From an uncultured Bacteroidota bacterium (lineage in GTDB: Bacteria > Bacteroidota > Rhodothermia > Rhodothermales > Salinibacteraceae): a DNA stretch of 64,000 nt. Shown here piece after piece: positions 7,190-15,893 of the stretch (position 1 is its first letter; each line of letters begins with the position of its first letter). Below the pieces are notes generated by a model. The model was not told the DNA's origin, ran no database searches, and saw only the letters and a list, made by a program, of their open reading frames with translations. The position numbers and the translations under genes are program-made. The stretch covers positions 42,863 to 106,862 of the forward strand of contig CAJXKO010000001.1 of NCBI GenBank assembly GCA_913055845.1, given 5' to 3'.

Positions 7190-10100
7190 ATGACCACTCG
7201 CCTGGCCCCGCTGCTCGCCGCCACGCTTCTTTACGTGCTTCCCGCCCTTGGCCAATCCCCGAATCAATGGCAACAGCACGTGGACTACGAGATGGACGTG
7301 CGCCTGAACCCCGAAACGCATCAGGTGGACGGACAGCAGCGGCTCACCTACACCAACAACTCGCCGGACACCCTCCACACGGTCTATTACCATCTCTACT
7401 TCAACGCCTTCCATCCCGAGTCCATGTTTGCGGAGCGCCACCGCCACCTCCCCGACCCGGACGGGCGGACCGTGCCCCGCATCTTCAACCTGGAGCCCGA
7501 TGAGCAGGGCTGGTACGAGATCGGATCGCTCACCCAGGATGGAGAGTCGGTGTCCTACGAGGTCGACGAGACGATCCTGCGCGTGGACCTGGCGGAGCCC
7601 ATCCGGCCGGGCGAGTCGACCACGTTCGTCATGAACTACCGCTCGCAGGTGCCCCTGCAGACGCGACGCAGTGGGCGCGACAGTCGAGGCGACCAGATCG
7701 ACTACACCATGACGCAGTGGTACCCCAAGATGGCGGAATACGACGAGCGGGGCTGGCACGCCAATTTCTACGTCAACCGCGAGTACTACGCACCCTACGG
7801 CGAGTTCGACGTCGAGATCACCCTTCCCACCGAGTACACGATCGGCGCGACGGGCGTCCTCCAGAACCCCGAGGAAGTGGGCCATGGCTACAACATCAAG
7901 GGGGACGGCACCTGGCGTCCGTCGGACGGCCTGCCGGACACCGACTCGCTCACGTGGCACTTTACCGCCGAGGACGTGCACAACTTCGCGTGGTCGGCCG
8001 ATCCGGACTACATCCACGACAAGGTGACGGAGGACGGCACCACGCATCACATCCTCTACAAACCGAACGTGGCCGAACAGTGGCAGCCGTTCAAGGACGA
8101 CATGCCGGAGCTCACGGCGTATTTCAACGAGGAGTACGGCCCCTACCCCTATCCGCAGATGACGGTGGCGCAGGGAGGCGACGGTGGCATGGAGTACCCA
8201 ATGTTCACCGTCGTGAGCAGCTACGACGGCCCGGCCTTCGAGGAAAAAAGCAGCTACCGCTCAGTGCTGGGGACCACCGTGCACGAGTTTGCGCACATGT
8301 GGTACTATTCGGCCCTGGGTACGAACGAGGCCGACTACGCCTGGATGGACGAGGGCTTCACGACCTACGCGACAGAGGAGGGCATGGCGTACCTTATGGA
8401 CCGCCCCGCCGACCACACGGGCGACCGGCGTGCTGTAGTCTACATGCACAAGCTCGGGCTAGCGGAGCCCTTCAGCACCCCCGCCGACTGGTTCCAGACC
8501 AATCTGGCCTACGGCATCACCTCCTACCCCGGCGGATCGATGTTCGTAGATATGATGGGCTACGTGATTGGCGACGAGCAGCGCGACCAGTGGCTAAAGC
8601 GCTATTTCCGGGAGCGTGAAGGCATGCATCCGGACCCCTACGACCTGGAGCTGTTTGCGGAGCAGGAGAGCGGCCTCATGCTCGACTGGTACTTCTACCA
8701 GTTCACCCGCTCGACGCGCACGGTGGATGACGCGATTGCGGACCTTGACCAGCAACAAACCCCGAACGGCGTGGAGGTGGACCTCACCCTCAGGCGCGAG
8801 GGCTCGATTCGAATGCCCCAGGACGTGAAGCTCACCCTGGCCGACGGCTCCACGCAGTGGCTCAACGTCCCCCTCGCGTCGATGCACGGCCACAAGCCAG
8901 TGCCCGACGACTGGATCGTCACCGAGCCGTGGCCCTGGGTCGCACCGAAGAAGACCTTCACGGTGACGGTGCCGAGTCGGGTGGAAAAGGCGGTGATTGA
9001 TCCGAATGGCGAGACGCCGGACGTGAACCGCCTCAACAACTCGACCTCCCTGCCCCTTAAGACGCGGTTCCTCCGTGCTCCGCAGTCGCGCTGGTCGCAC
9101 TACGAACTGGGCGTGCGGCCGCTGGCCGGATACGCGCACGACTTCGGCTTCGGCGGCGGCGTGCAGGTGCAGGGCCAGTACTTCCGGGGCGAGCGTCGAC
9201 TCCGCGGCATGGTCACCCTCTGGCCCGAGGTGCTCTTTTCCGGAGGTGACGATCCGTCGCTGGTCGACGAGCCGATGACGCCCACTCCGATTCTCTTTCC
9301 TGATATGGACACGGGCTCGTGGTTCGACGGGCTCGACTACGAACTTCGCTACGAGCGCCCCTTCCCCCCCTTCGGCGCCCGCGCTACGGTCGAACTGGCC
9401 GCCACGAAACACCTCGGCGTACTGGAGAACCGACTCTCCCTCCGGGCCCCGCTCCGTTCGCCACTTGCGGAGACGAACGAGCGCCTTCGCCTCTCGCTTC
9501 TTCAGCAGCTGAACCCGAGTGATCGTGTCTACGGGCTTATCCGAACCGGCATCACGTACCGAAATCCTCAGGGACGGACTCAGACAGCCCTGTTCACCGC
9601 AAATCCCTGGGGCCAGTCGCATGCCGTTTCCGCCCGGCTCGACTACACGAAGACTCGGGACGGGGACCGGCTGTCGGCCTTCGCGGAACTTGGCGGGACC
9701 CTTCGCGCCTTCGAAACTCCCGGCCTTCCTGGGAGCTTCGACCAGGCCTCTCGCCTCTCCCTGACGGCACAAGAAACCGAACACTTCGGCCCCTTCACCG
9801 GCCAGGCGAACGTCCAATTCGGCCTCGGCACCGATGGTTTGCTCCCCCACAAGCGCTTCGTACTGGGCGGGCGCTCCCTGGAGTCGCAGTGGCGCAACGA
9901 CACGTATCGCCAGAGCAGCGCGGCGTTCGAGCAGCCGGTTGTTGATGGCCATCTCGTTGGATTCGGCCCGGCGGGCCCGGTGGCCTATCTTCGTGCCCCG
10001 AACGGCCGTTTCGGGCTCGCGGGCGAAAACGTCGTGGCCGGCCGCCTCTCGATCGGCGGCGCTCCCTTTTCGAACGTGAATCCCCTGTCCCCCCTGCGGC

Positions 10101-10369
10101 TCTCTGTCTTCTCTGGCCTCGGTACCACGTGGGACGAGGGCGCGTTCCTCGCCGGCTTTGACACGGATGATTTAAAGGCCGACGCTGGATTCGGGGCAAG
10201 CTACGATGTGTCACAGATCCCGCATCTCGGACGCTGGACCGCGCAGTCCGATTTCCTCCAGAACCTCAAGATCGTCTCGAAATTCCCTGTTTGGGCCAGC
10301 GACCCGGAATTCATTGAGGGCAACAGCGATGAGTTTGAGTTCCGCTGGCTCATTGGGATCGAGCTCTAG
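7190..10369 (+). CDS. M1 family zinc metallopeptidase fused to a C-terminal outer-membrane beta-barrel-like domain
   Basis: A 1059-residue secreted protein. The signal peptide is MTTRLAPLLAATLLYVLPALG. A beta-rich N-terminal domain leads to the M1 (gluzincin) core: exopeptidase-type motif GGMEY (332-336), zinc site HEFAH (365-369) and the third ligand Glu388, exactly HExxH-X18-E. A linker with DVNRLNN follows at about 620. The last ~430 residues alternate short aromatic/polar strands with turns and look like an outer-membrane barrel. I infer an aminopeptidase held at the cell surface or in the periplasm by its own barrel. Typical M1 enzymes end in a helical or ARM domain instead. ATG 7190 is chosen because the signal peptide starts there. 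Confidence 0.85.
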   Translation: MTTRLAPLLAATLLYVLPALGQSPNQWQQHVDYEMDVRLNPETHQVDGQQRLTYTNNSPDTLHTVYYHLYFNAFHPESMFAERHRHLPDPDGRTVPRIFNLEPDEQGWYEIGSLTQDGESVSYEVDETILRVDLAEPIRPGESTTFVMNYRSQVPLQTRRSGRDSRGDQIDYTMTQWYPKMAEYDERGWHANFYVNREYYAPYGEFDVEITLPTEYTIGATGVLQNPEEVGHGYNIKGDGTWRPSDGLPDTDSLTWHFTAEDVHNFAWSADPDYIHDKVTEDGTTHHILYKPNVAEQWQPFKDDMPELTAYFNEEYGPYPYPQMTVAQGGDGGMEYPMFTVVSSYDGPAFEEKSSYRSVLGTTVHEFAHMWYYSALGTNEADYAWMDEGFTTYATEEGMAYLMDRPADHTGDRRAVVYMHKLGLAEPFSTPADWFQTNLAYGITSYPGGSMFVDMMGYVIGDEQRDQWLKRYFREREGMHPDPYDLELFAEQESGLMLDWYFYQFTRSTRTVDDAIADLDQQQTPNGVEVDLTLRREGSIRMPQDVKLTLADGSTQWLNVPLASMHGHKPVPDDWIVTEPWPWVAPKKTFTVTVPSRVEKAVIDPNGETPDVNRLNNSTSLPLKTRFLRAPQSRWSHYELGVRPLAGYAHDFGFGGGVQVQGQYFRGERRLRGMVTLWPEVLFSGGDDPSLVDEPMTPTPILFPDMDTGSWFDGLDYELRYERPFPPFGARATVELAATKHLGVLENRLSLRAPLRSPLAETNERLRLSLLQQLNPSDRVYGLIRTGITYRNPQGRTQTALFTANPWGQSHAVSARLDYTKTRDGDRLSAFAELGGTLRAFETPGLPGSFDQASRLSLTAQETEHFGPFTGQANVQFGLGTDGLLPHKRFVLGGRSLESQWRNDTYRQSSAAFEQPVVDGHLVGFGPAGPVAYLRAPNGRFGLAGENVVAGRLSIGGAPFSNVNPLSPLRLSVFSGLGTTWDEGAFLAGFDTDDLKADAGFGASYDVSQIPHLGRWTAQSDFLQNLKIVSKFPVWASDPEFIEGNSDEFEFRWLIGIEL

Positions 10370-10382
10370 GGGTGGACGGTGG

Positions 10383-10448
10383 AGGTATGAAGGATGAACG
10401 GATCAGAAACGGCTCCTCAGCCCCTCATACTTCCATCCTTCCACACCT
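10383..10448. repeat. Imperfect inverted repeat between convergent genes
   Basis: GAAGGATG (10389-10396) is perfectly complementary to CATCCTTC (10434-10441). A further four bases pair outside a small internal loop, and the terminal loop is 37 bases. It spans the spacer of two convergent genes and overlaps the DUF4174 stop codon. It may form a bidirectional terminator, but there is no U-tract. The purine-rich text GGTGGAGGTATGAAGG resembles the spacer at 36383-36430. Confidence 0.35.
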
Positions 10449-10920
10449 ACCCTCCTCCAGACTCCTGCATCTCGCGCTGGCGCATCGGCATCGCGTCGAT
10501 GGTGTCGAAGATGGAACGGGCGGTGACGGGCTCGGCGTCCCGGCGCTTCTCGGTACCGTCCTTCCCTACGAGGACGATCCGAAACGCGTCCGGCGCCACG
10601 CCGAATCGGTCGCGCAACCGCCGGGCTGCCGCCTCTGTGAGCGGCTGGGGATCGGTGCCCGGGACCAAGCGGCGCGTGCCCCAGTCGCTCCCCGTCACGG
10701 TGAACAACAGAAGGTCGCGGTCCCGAAACCCCGCGTCGTGCTCGGCGAACGCCTTTTCTTGCCGGACCAGCGCCTCGCTGGTGTCGGACGCCGCAAACAC
10801 GAAGAGCAGGCGGTGCTCCCACCGCTGCTCCTCAAGACGGAAATCGATGGAGTCCGTGGGGGGCGTGGCCATGGCAGAGAGGGGAATCAGTGCGAGGCCG
10901 CAGGCGAGAAGAAGTCGCAT
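10447..10920 (-). CDS. Exported DUF4174 domain protein
   Basis: A 157-residue protein with a signal peptide (MRLLLACGLALIPLSAMA). The mature part matches DUF4174: RWEHRLLFVFAASDTSE near the start, LLLFTVTGSDWGTRRL, and FRIVLVGKDGTEKRR near the end. The domain looks like a thioredoxin-type beta-alpha-beta fold, but no CxxC pair is present, so a redox role is doubtful. The function is unknown. ATG 10920 was chosen because the signal peptide begins there. It is 65 bases downstream of the FAD oxidoreductase on the same strand. Confidence 0.72.
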   Translation of the reverse strand: MRLLLACGLALIPLSAMATPPTDSIDFRLEEQRWEHRLLFVFAASDTSEALVRQEKAFAEHDAGFRDRDLLLFTVTGSDWGTRRLVPGTDPQPLTEAAARRLRDRFGVAPDAFRIVLVGKDGTEKRRDAEPVTARSIFDTIDAMPMRQREMQESGGG

Positions 10921-10985
10921 AACCGGGACCACTATGTGGGAAGAGAGACGGGTCGCGGGGCGTCGATGGGCGGGCGGAGATCCAT

Positions 10986-12200
10986 TCAGCCCTGTTCCGT
11001 CCGGGACGCTTCCGCGTCGGTCGATGCCTCGCCGTCCTCGAAGCGCGATACGGTAAACAGCTCAAGGGCTTGGGGCCGTTCTTCCCCCACGAGGGTCGCG
11101 AGGAGACGTCCCATCCGAAAGCCGTAGCCCATGCCGTGCCCCGTAAACCCGGTGGCAAAAACGCCCTCAGCATGCTCCGGCACACGCCCCACCACGGGCC
11201 GTCCGTCCGGCGAAAACCCCATGGTGCCGCTCCAGCGCTGCTCGACGGAAAGCGACTGCGTCCACGGAAAGTGGGTATGGAGGTACCGCTCGATGGTGGC
11301 CTGCACCGCCGGGGTCGTGCTGTCCGTACTGGTTTCCTCGGCATCGCGGTGCTGGTGCCGACCGCCCCCCGCAAGCACACGTCCGTCCTGAAGTTGTCGC
11401 ACGTAGAATCCACCGCGGTGCGAATAGACGGGCACCGGGACGTGGCGAGTATCGGCGGGCGCCGTGGCCAGCATCTGTGCCCGCACCGGCCGGACGACGG
11501 CAGACGTCGGAGGAACGAGGTCCGGCAGCGAGGGCCCGAGCGCGAGCACCACACGGTCGGCTCGAAAACGGCGGGTGGGGGTGTCGAGAAGCACGGAGGC
11601 GTTGCGCCAGTGCATGTGCCGCACCGGGTGCTGGGTATGAATATCAGCGTCGCTCTGAGCAGCGACGTGACGCACGAGCCGAAGCGGATCGACGACGCCC
11701 CCCGTAGTGACGAACAGCCCCCCTTCGAAACCGGAAGCCCCAACACGGTCGTTGGCCTCCTCCGGGTCCAGGTAGATGGCCGAAGCCCCTGCGGTCCGCA
11801 GGTGTGAGAGACTCGATCGGAGACGGACGGCCTCGTCGGCACTCCCGGCCGCCGTAAGGCTTCCGTCCGAGCGCCAGTCGAAGGCCGTCCCTCGCAGCTC
11901 AGCCGCCAGGAGGTCTCGATTTTCTCGAGTAAAGTTCCAGAGCCGACGGGCCGTTCGCTCTCCGTACCGGGCCATGTCCGACCGGTAGTCGGCGTGGGTT
12001 CCCTGGAGAACAAAGCCCGCGTTGCGGCCGCTCGCCCCGGTCCCGAGCGCGCCTGCCTCCAACAGGCCCACCCGCAACGACGGCTGCTGGCGACCGAGCC
12101 AGTAGGCCGTCGAGCAGCCCACAATGCCGCCCCCCACCACGATGACGTCGTACGCCGTTTCTCGCCTGCGATGGGCCTGCTGCCAGATCGACACTGTCAT
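10986..12200 (-). CDS. FAD-dependent oxidoreductase of the DAO family
   Basis: A 404-residue flavoenzyme. The FAD-binding Rossmann motif is YDVIVVGGGIVGCSTAYWLG (residues 17-36). It is followed by the DAO-family text LEAGALGTGASGRNAGF, which contacts the flavin, and near the C-terminus by GTMGFSPDGRPVVGRVPE and TGFTGHGMGYGFRMGR. These patterns match glycine/sarcosine/D-amino-acid oxidases and ordL/PuuB-type gamma-glutamylputrescine oxidases. The substrate cannot be set from sequence alone. ATG 12200 (MTVSIWQQ) is right next to the domain; a longer open frame to 12473 has no family support. The 229 bases upstream contain an inverted GCATGC repeat. Confidence 0.82.
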   Translation of the reverse strand: MTVSIWQQAHRRRETAYDVIVVGGGIVGCSTAYWLGRQQPSLRVGLLEAGALGTGASGRNAGFVLQGTHADYRSDMARYGERTARRLWNFTRENRDLLAAELRGTAFDWRSDGSLTAAGSADEAVRLRSSLSHLRTAGASAIYLDPEEANDRVGASGFEGGLFVTTGGVVDPLRLVRHVAAQSDADIHTQHPVRHMHWRNASVLLDTPTRRFRADRVVLALGPSLPDLVPPTSAVVRPVRAQMLATAPADTRHVPVPVYSHRGGFYVRQLQDGRVLAGGGRHQHRDAEETSTDSTTPAVQATIERYLHTHFPWTQSLSVEQRWSGTMGFSPDGRPVVGRVPEHAEGVFATGFTGHGMGYGFRMGRLLATLVGEERPQALELFTVSRFEDGEASTDAEASRTEQG

Positions 12201-12352
12201 ATGATCGCGTCCCGGCCACTGCCGGGAAGAGTGCAGAAGGAGGCGGAAGAAGAACGCCCGTGTGGAAGTTGAAATATGTACGCGACAACCCATTGCTCGA
12301 TTCAACCCAAGGGGCGAGTGCCGAACCAGACTGGAGAATGTAACCAATGCTC

Positions 12353-12412
12353 GGCATGCTGCGGGAATCGCAACTCCGTGCGACAGTGCCAGGACCGCCC
12401 CACCAGCATGCC
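12353..12412. repeat. Inverted GGCATGCTG repeat upstream of the DAO oxidoreductase
   Basis: GGCATGCTG (12353-12361) and CAGCATGCC (12404-12412) are perfect inverted copies 42 bases apart. They lie in the spacer between the YhdH-type gene and the DAO gene, both on the minus strand. The pair could be an operator for the DAO gene or a looping site. Confidence 0.28.
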
Positions 12413-12429
12413 CCAGAGCACAACGCGCC

Positions 12430-13431
12430 CTACCTCTGCACATCCACCAGAATGCGCCCCTGTACCTGCCCATTCACAATCTCGCGGCCGGCTGCCGGGA
12501 CATCGCCAAGCGTAATGGTGCGGGCCCGGATCCGGTCGTAGTGGGATTCCGTGAGGAGATCCGCAAGCCGCATCCAAGCCCTGCGGCGACGGTCGTTGGG
12601 ACAGGTGTTGGAATCGATGCCCAGGAGATTAACGCCCCGTAGAATAAATGGCAGCACAGACGTATGGAGGTCGTGCCCTCCAGCATTGCCAAACGCCGCC
12701 ACACTGCCGTGGCGCTGCATCTGTGAGATGAGCGTCGCGAGCGTGTCGCCCCCCACAGCATCGATGGCCCCGGCCCACGCCCCCGACTCCATGGGGCGCG
12801 CTGGGCCGTCCTCGAATCGTTCCCGGTCCACAATCCGCTCCGCCCCGAGCGCCCGCAGATACGTGTGAGCGCCCTCGCTACCGGTGGAAGCGACGGCCGA
12901 GTATCCGAGGGCGCCGAGCAGCGCTACCGCAATGCTCCCAGCCCCACCGGAGGCACCCGTGACCACAACGTCTCCTGCATCCGGTTCCCCCCCATGCTCC
13001 TCCAGCGCCAGGACCGACAGCATCGCCGTAAGCCCAGCCGTTCCAACAACCATGGACTGCTCGGGGGAAAGCCCGTCCGGGAGGGGCACCAGCTTATTGC
13101 CATCCACCTTCGCCCGCTGCGTGTACCCGCCCCACACCACCTCGCCCAGTTGCCACCCCGTACCGATGGCTAGATCACCGGCCTCAAATGCGTCGTGGCG
13201 GCTCTCCAGCACGCGCCCTACGAGGTCAATGCCAGGCACGATCGGGTAGTCGCCCCGAATGACCTGTCCGCGTCCCGTGACCGCTAGGCCGTCTTTGTAG
13301 TTGAGGCTCGAATAGAGGACCTCTAAGCGCACCTCCTCCGGCCCCGCATCCGGAAGATCGTGCAGTTCCAACGAACGAACCCAGGCCTGGACCTCTCCAT
13401 CGTCCGTATCGAGAACCAGTGCGGAGAACAT
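12430..13431 (-). CDS. YhdH/AcuI-type MDR oxidoreductase (acryloyl-CoA reductase-like)
   Basis: A 333-residue medium-chain dehydrogenase/reductase without zinc ligands. Signature text includes LYSSLNYKDGLAVTGRG near the N-terminus, the PGIDLVGRV segment and the NADPH-binding VVVTGASGGAGSIAVALLGALG at about residues 150-172. SSLNYKD and the C-terminal GINLLGIDS-like stretch (GVNLLGIDSNTCP) are typical of the YhdH/YhfP/AcuI group, which reduces acryloyl-CoA or quinones with NADPH. ATG 13431 (MFSALVLD) is the family start; the open frame continues to 13470. It lies upstream of the DAO gene on the same strand, separated by 229 bases. Confidence 0.85.
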   Translation of the reverse strand: MFSALVLDTDDGEVQAWVRSLELHDLPDAGPEEVRLEVLYSSLNYKDGLAVTGRGQVIRGDYPIVPGIDLVGRVLESRHDAFEAGDLAIGTGWQLGEVVWGGYTQRAKVDGNKLVPLPDGLSPEQSMVVGTAGLTAMLSVLALEEHGGEPDAGDVVVTGASGGAGSIAVALLGALGYSAVASTGSEGAHTYLRALGAERIVDRERFEDGPARPMESGAWAGAIDAVGGDTLATLISQMQRHGSVAAFGNAGGHDLHTSVLPFILRGVNLLGIDSNTCPNDRRRRAWMRLADLLTESHYDRIRARTITLGDVPAAGREIVNGQVQGRILVDVQR

Positions 13432-13611
13432 CGGCGGCAGAGATAAACAATCAGAAGAGTGACGGACCACCCGGATGCCACACTCGACGTCCGGATTTGT
13501 TCGGGGGCGGCCATACCTCCAAAATCTCTTTCGTCCGGGAATCTTTTCAACTCATATTCGTAAGAAGAATCCGTTGATCTATGCGGCTTCGCCCCTTATT
13601 TGGTCCTCGCC

Positions 13612-14322
13612 ATGGATACGTCTCGCGCTCCCGTTCCGGGATCCTCCCTTCTTGACACCTACCCGATCCGGATCATGGTCGGATTGGTTGCGAGCCTCGG
13701 TCTCACAATTGGCCTAGTGCATCTGCCCCTCCATCCCCCGGTCCAGCGGGTCGGGTGGTCCGCCCAGCCCGCCCCTGAGCAGATTGTGCTGGACGAGGTC
13801 ACGTCGGATCGGTCCGGCGAGTCCGCTGCCAATGAGCCAGCGCAGGGGGCGCCTCCCGTTACGGATCTGCAGTCCGTCTCGTCCAATCCGTCGTCCGAGG
13901 ACGTCTCCCCCGAAGAGTCCGGTCCCCCCTCAGCAGAGCGGGACTCGGAGTGGGCCGCGCAGTACAAAGACCTAGAGTCGATTGCAGAACTGAGCACCGC
14001 GGAAAAGACCCCAGGGATCGTAGGCGGCACTGGAAGTCTGTATCTCCAGATCAACTACCCGACCGAGGCCATCGCGCAGGGCATTGAGGGCAATCTAGAA
14101 TTAGCTTTCACGGTCGAGGCCGACGGAAGCGTCACCGAGATGGAGGTAATCAACTCCCTCCATCCACTGTGCGACTCCGCCGCCGTCGCCGGCGTGCGCG
14201 CTGTCCAATTTGTGCCCGCAACCCACGACGGCACCCCCATTCCAATGCGGCTCCGCCTACCCGTGAAATTTCGGCTCGCCGCCGTTTCGGGAACCGCTTC
14301 AACGAGTGGTTCCTCTCCCTAA
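13612..14322 (+). CDS. TonB-like energy transducer
   Basis: A 236-residue protein. A short cytoplasmic start is followed by one membrane helix (about residues 20-38, IMVGLVASLGLTIGLVHL). Then comes an acidic, Ser/Pro/Glu-rich periplasmic linker and a C-terminal TonB domain: YPTEAIAQGIEGNLELAFTV matches the YP..A...GIEG.V.V.F.V consensus, followed by ALCDSAA-like text (LHPLCDSAAVAGVRAVQF). TonB transmits proton-motive force to outer-membrane receptors, but no exbB, exbD or receptor gene is adjacent. ATG 13612 was chosen over the in-frame 13600. The next gene, hppD, is 106 bases downstream on the same strand. Confidence 0.82.
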   Translation: MDTSRAPVPGSSLLDTYPIRIMVGLVASLGLTIGLVHLPLHPPVQRVGWSAQPAPEQIVLDEVTSDRSGESAANEPAQGAPPVTDLQSVSSNPSSEDVSPEESGPPSAERDSEWAAQYKDLESIAELSTAEKTPGIVGGTGSLYLQINYPTEAIAQGIEGNLELAFTVEADGSVTEMEVINSLHPLCDSAAVAGVRAVQFVPATHDGTPIPMRLRLPVKFRLAAVSGTASTSGSSP

Positions 14323-14428
14323 TCCCCCTGCGTTTTGCGAAACGTTCAGTCGAAGGAAAAGTACAGTTTTCCCCTCTTTGGAAGCGCTTCTACCCGTCCT
14401 CCCTCAAACTAACTTCTGCGGATCCCTC

Positions 14429-15574
14429 ATGGCCGACCCAACCGTTGCTCCCGACGCCGATGTCGACACCCCGGAGGACTTTCTTCCTCTTAACGGCACC
14501 GACTACGTTGAATTCTACGTCGGCAATGCCAAACAGGCCGCTCAGTACTACGCCCATCTTTTCGGCTTCGACATCCGCGGCTATCTGGGTCCCGAAACAG
14601 GCCACAAGGAAAAGACGAGCTATTTGATTGAGCAGAACGACATCCGGTTCGTCCTGACGTCGGCGCTGGGTCCAGACTCTTCGATCAGCGAGCATGTGCA
14701 TCGCCACGGCGACGGGGTGAAGGACATCGCGCTACAGGTGGACGACGCCACCTCGTCGTTCGAGGAAACCACCAAGCGAGGGGCCACACCGGTACAGGAA
14801 CCGACGGTTCATGACGATGAGGACGGGCGAATCGTGACTGCCACTATCGCCACCTACGGGGACACCGTGCATACTTTCGTGGAGCGCACGGACTACGACG
14901 GACTCTTCTTCCCGGGGTTTGAGACGTGGGAGAACCCCTTCTGGGAGCCGCCCGCGGACACCGGCCTGCAGTACGTGGATCACTGCGTAGGGAACGTGGA
15001 GAAGGGCGACATGGACAAGTACGTGGACTACTACGGTCGGACGATGGGCTTCTACAACATGCTCCACTTCACCGATCAGGACATCTCCACCGAGTATTCG
15101 GCCCTGATGTCGAAGGTGATGGCCAACGGCGATGAGAAGATCAAATTCCCCATCAACGAGCCGGCAGAGGGAAAGAAGAAAAGTCAGATTGAGGAATTCC
15201 TCGAGTTCTACCGCGGCCCGGGCGTGCAGCACGTGGCCCTTTCGACGGACGATATCATTGGGGCCGTTCAGGAGCTACGGCGCCGGGGCGTCGAGTTTCT
15301 CCACGTGCCGGACACATACTACGACCGTGAGGTACTTTCCGAGCGCGTGGGGGCCATCGACGAGTCGATCGACGCACTCGAAGAGTTGGGCATTCTCGTG
15401 GACCGCGACCCCGACGGCTACCTCCTCCAGATCTTTACCAAGCCGGTACAGGACCGTCCGACCGTCTTCTTCGAAATCATCCAGCGCGAGGGAGCTCGCT
15501 CCTTTGGGGCCGGAAACTTCAAGGCGCTCTTCAAGGCGATGGAGCGCGAACAGGAACGCCGCGGTAACCTTTAG
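14429..15574 (+). CDS. hppD: 4-hydroxyphenylpyruvate dioxygenase
   Basis: A 381-residue non-heme iron dioxygenase that converts 4-hydroxyphenylpyruvate to homogentisate in tyrosine degradation. It has two VOC-type domains. Iron ligands expected from the family are present: His185 (LQYVDHCVGNV), His268 (GVQHVALSTDDI) and Glu349 (TVFFEIIQREG). The C-terminal GAGNFKALFKAMEREQ is diagnostic for HPPD over hydroxymandelate synthase. ATG 14429 (MADPTVAP) fits the family; the frame opens further upstream but overlaps tonB. No other tyrosine-degradation gene is in the window. Confidence 0.95.
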   Translation: MADPTVAPDADVDTPEDFLPLNGTDYVEFYVGNAKQAAQYYAHLFGFDIRGYLGPETGHKEKTSYLIEQNDIRFVLTSALGPDSSISEHVHRHGDGVKDIALQVDDATSSFEETTKRGATPVQEPTVHDDEDGRIVTATIATYGDTVHTFVERTDYDGLFFPGFETWENPFWEPPADTGLQYVDHCVGNVEKGDMDKYVDYYGRTMGFYNMLHFTDQDISTEYSALMSKVMANGDEKIKFPINEPAEGKKKSQIEEFLEFYRGPGVQHVALSTDDIIGAVQELRRRGVEFLHVPDTYYDREVLSERVGAIDESIDALEELGILVDRDPDGYLLQIFTKPVQDRPTVFFEIIQREGARSFGAGNFKALFKAMEREQERRGNL

Positions 15575-15893
15575 GCATGTACTGACGGACCCTCGTGCCC
15601 TCCCCAAGACCCGGACTTGCTCGCCAACGGACGGGGTTCCATGCGGCTCGTTTCGGGAGTACTCTTGCCCGCGAACACGCCTCTTCCCGAGTACTGGGCG
15701 GCCCCGTGACTGCGTCCCCATTCAGGCCCTTCTCCAGAACAGTCCTTGAGCGCCGCGAAGCCGTCCCTCTGTAAATTTCCCGGGACGGGGTTGCGTTCTG
15801 AGACCCTGTGATCTACGTTATTCAAGCGTCGATCTAAACCCTCTGCCGGCGCCGTTTCTCCGTCGCCGCGAACGCACGGCTTCCTCTTCGTCT
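15575..15893. other. Intergenic region upstream of dnaA
   Basis: 319 bases with no convincing gene. GAGTACT occurs twice about 35 bases apart near 15655-15690, as direct copies inside GC-rich flanks. I see no TTATCCACA-type DnaA box, so nothing marks an origin. A possible dnaA promoter is listed separately. Confidence 0.5.
15791..15821 (+). promoter_or_regulatory. Candidate Bacteroidota-type promoter for dnaA
   Basis: TTG at 15791-15793 and TACGTTAT at 15814-15821 are separated by 20 bases. They resemble the TTG / TAnnTTTG pattern known for the primary sigma factor of Bacteroidota, with two mismatches in the -7 box. The implied leader is about 65 bases. Confidence 0.28.

Noticed and set aside
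8594..9952. 452-codon open frame on the minus strand
   Set aside because: It is antisense to the M1 peptidase, has no family resemblance and an Arg/Gly-rich composition typical of GC-rich shadows.
10832..12124. 430-codon minus-strand open frame in another phase
   Set aside because: It overlaps the DAO oxidoreductase in a different phase and lacks any motif.
15575..15893. Replication origin upstream of dnaA
   Set aside because: No TTATCCACA-type boxes or AT-rich repeats are visible, and dnaN is not adjacent.
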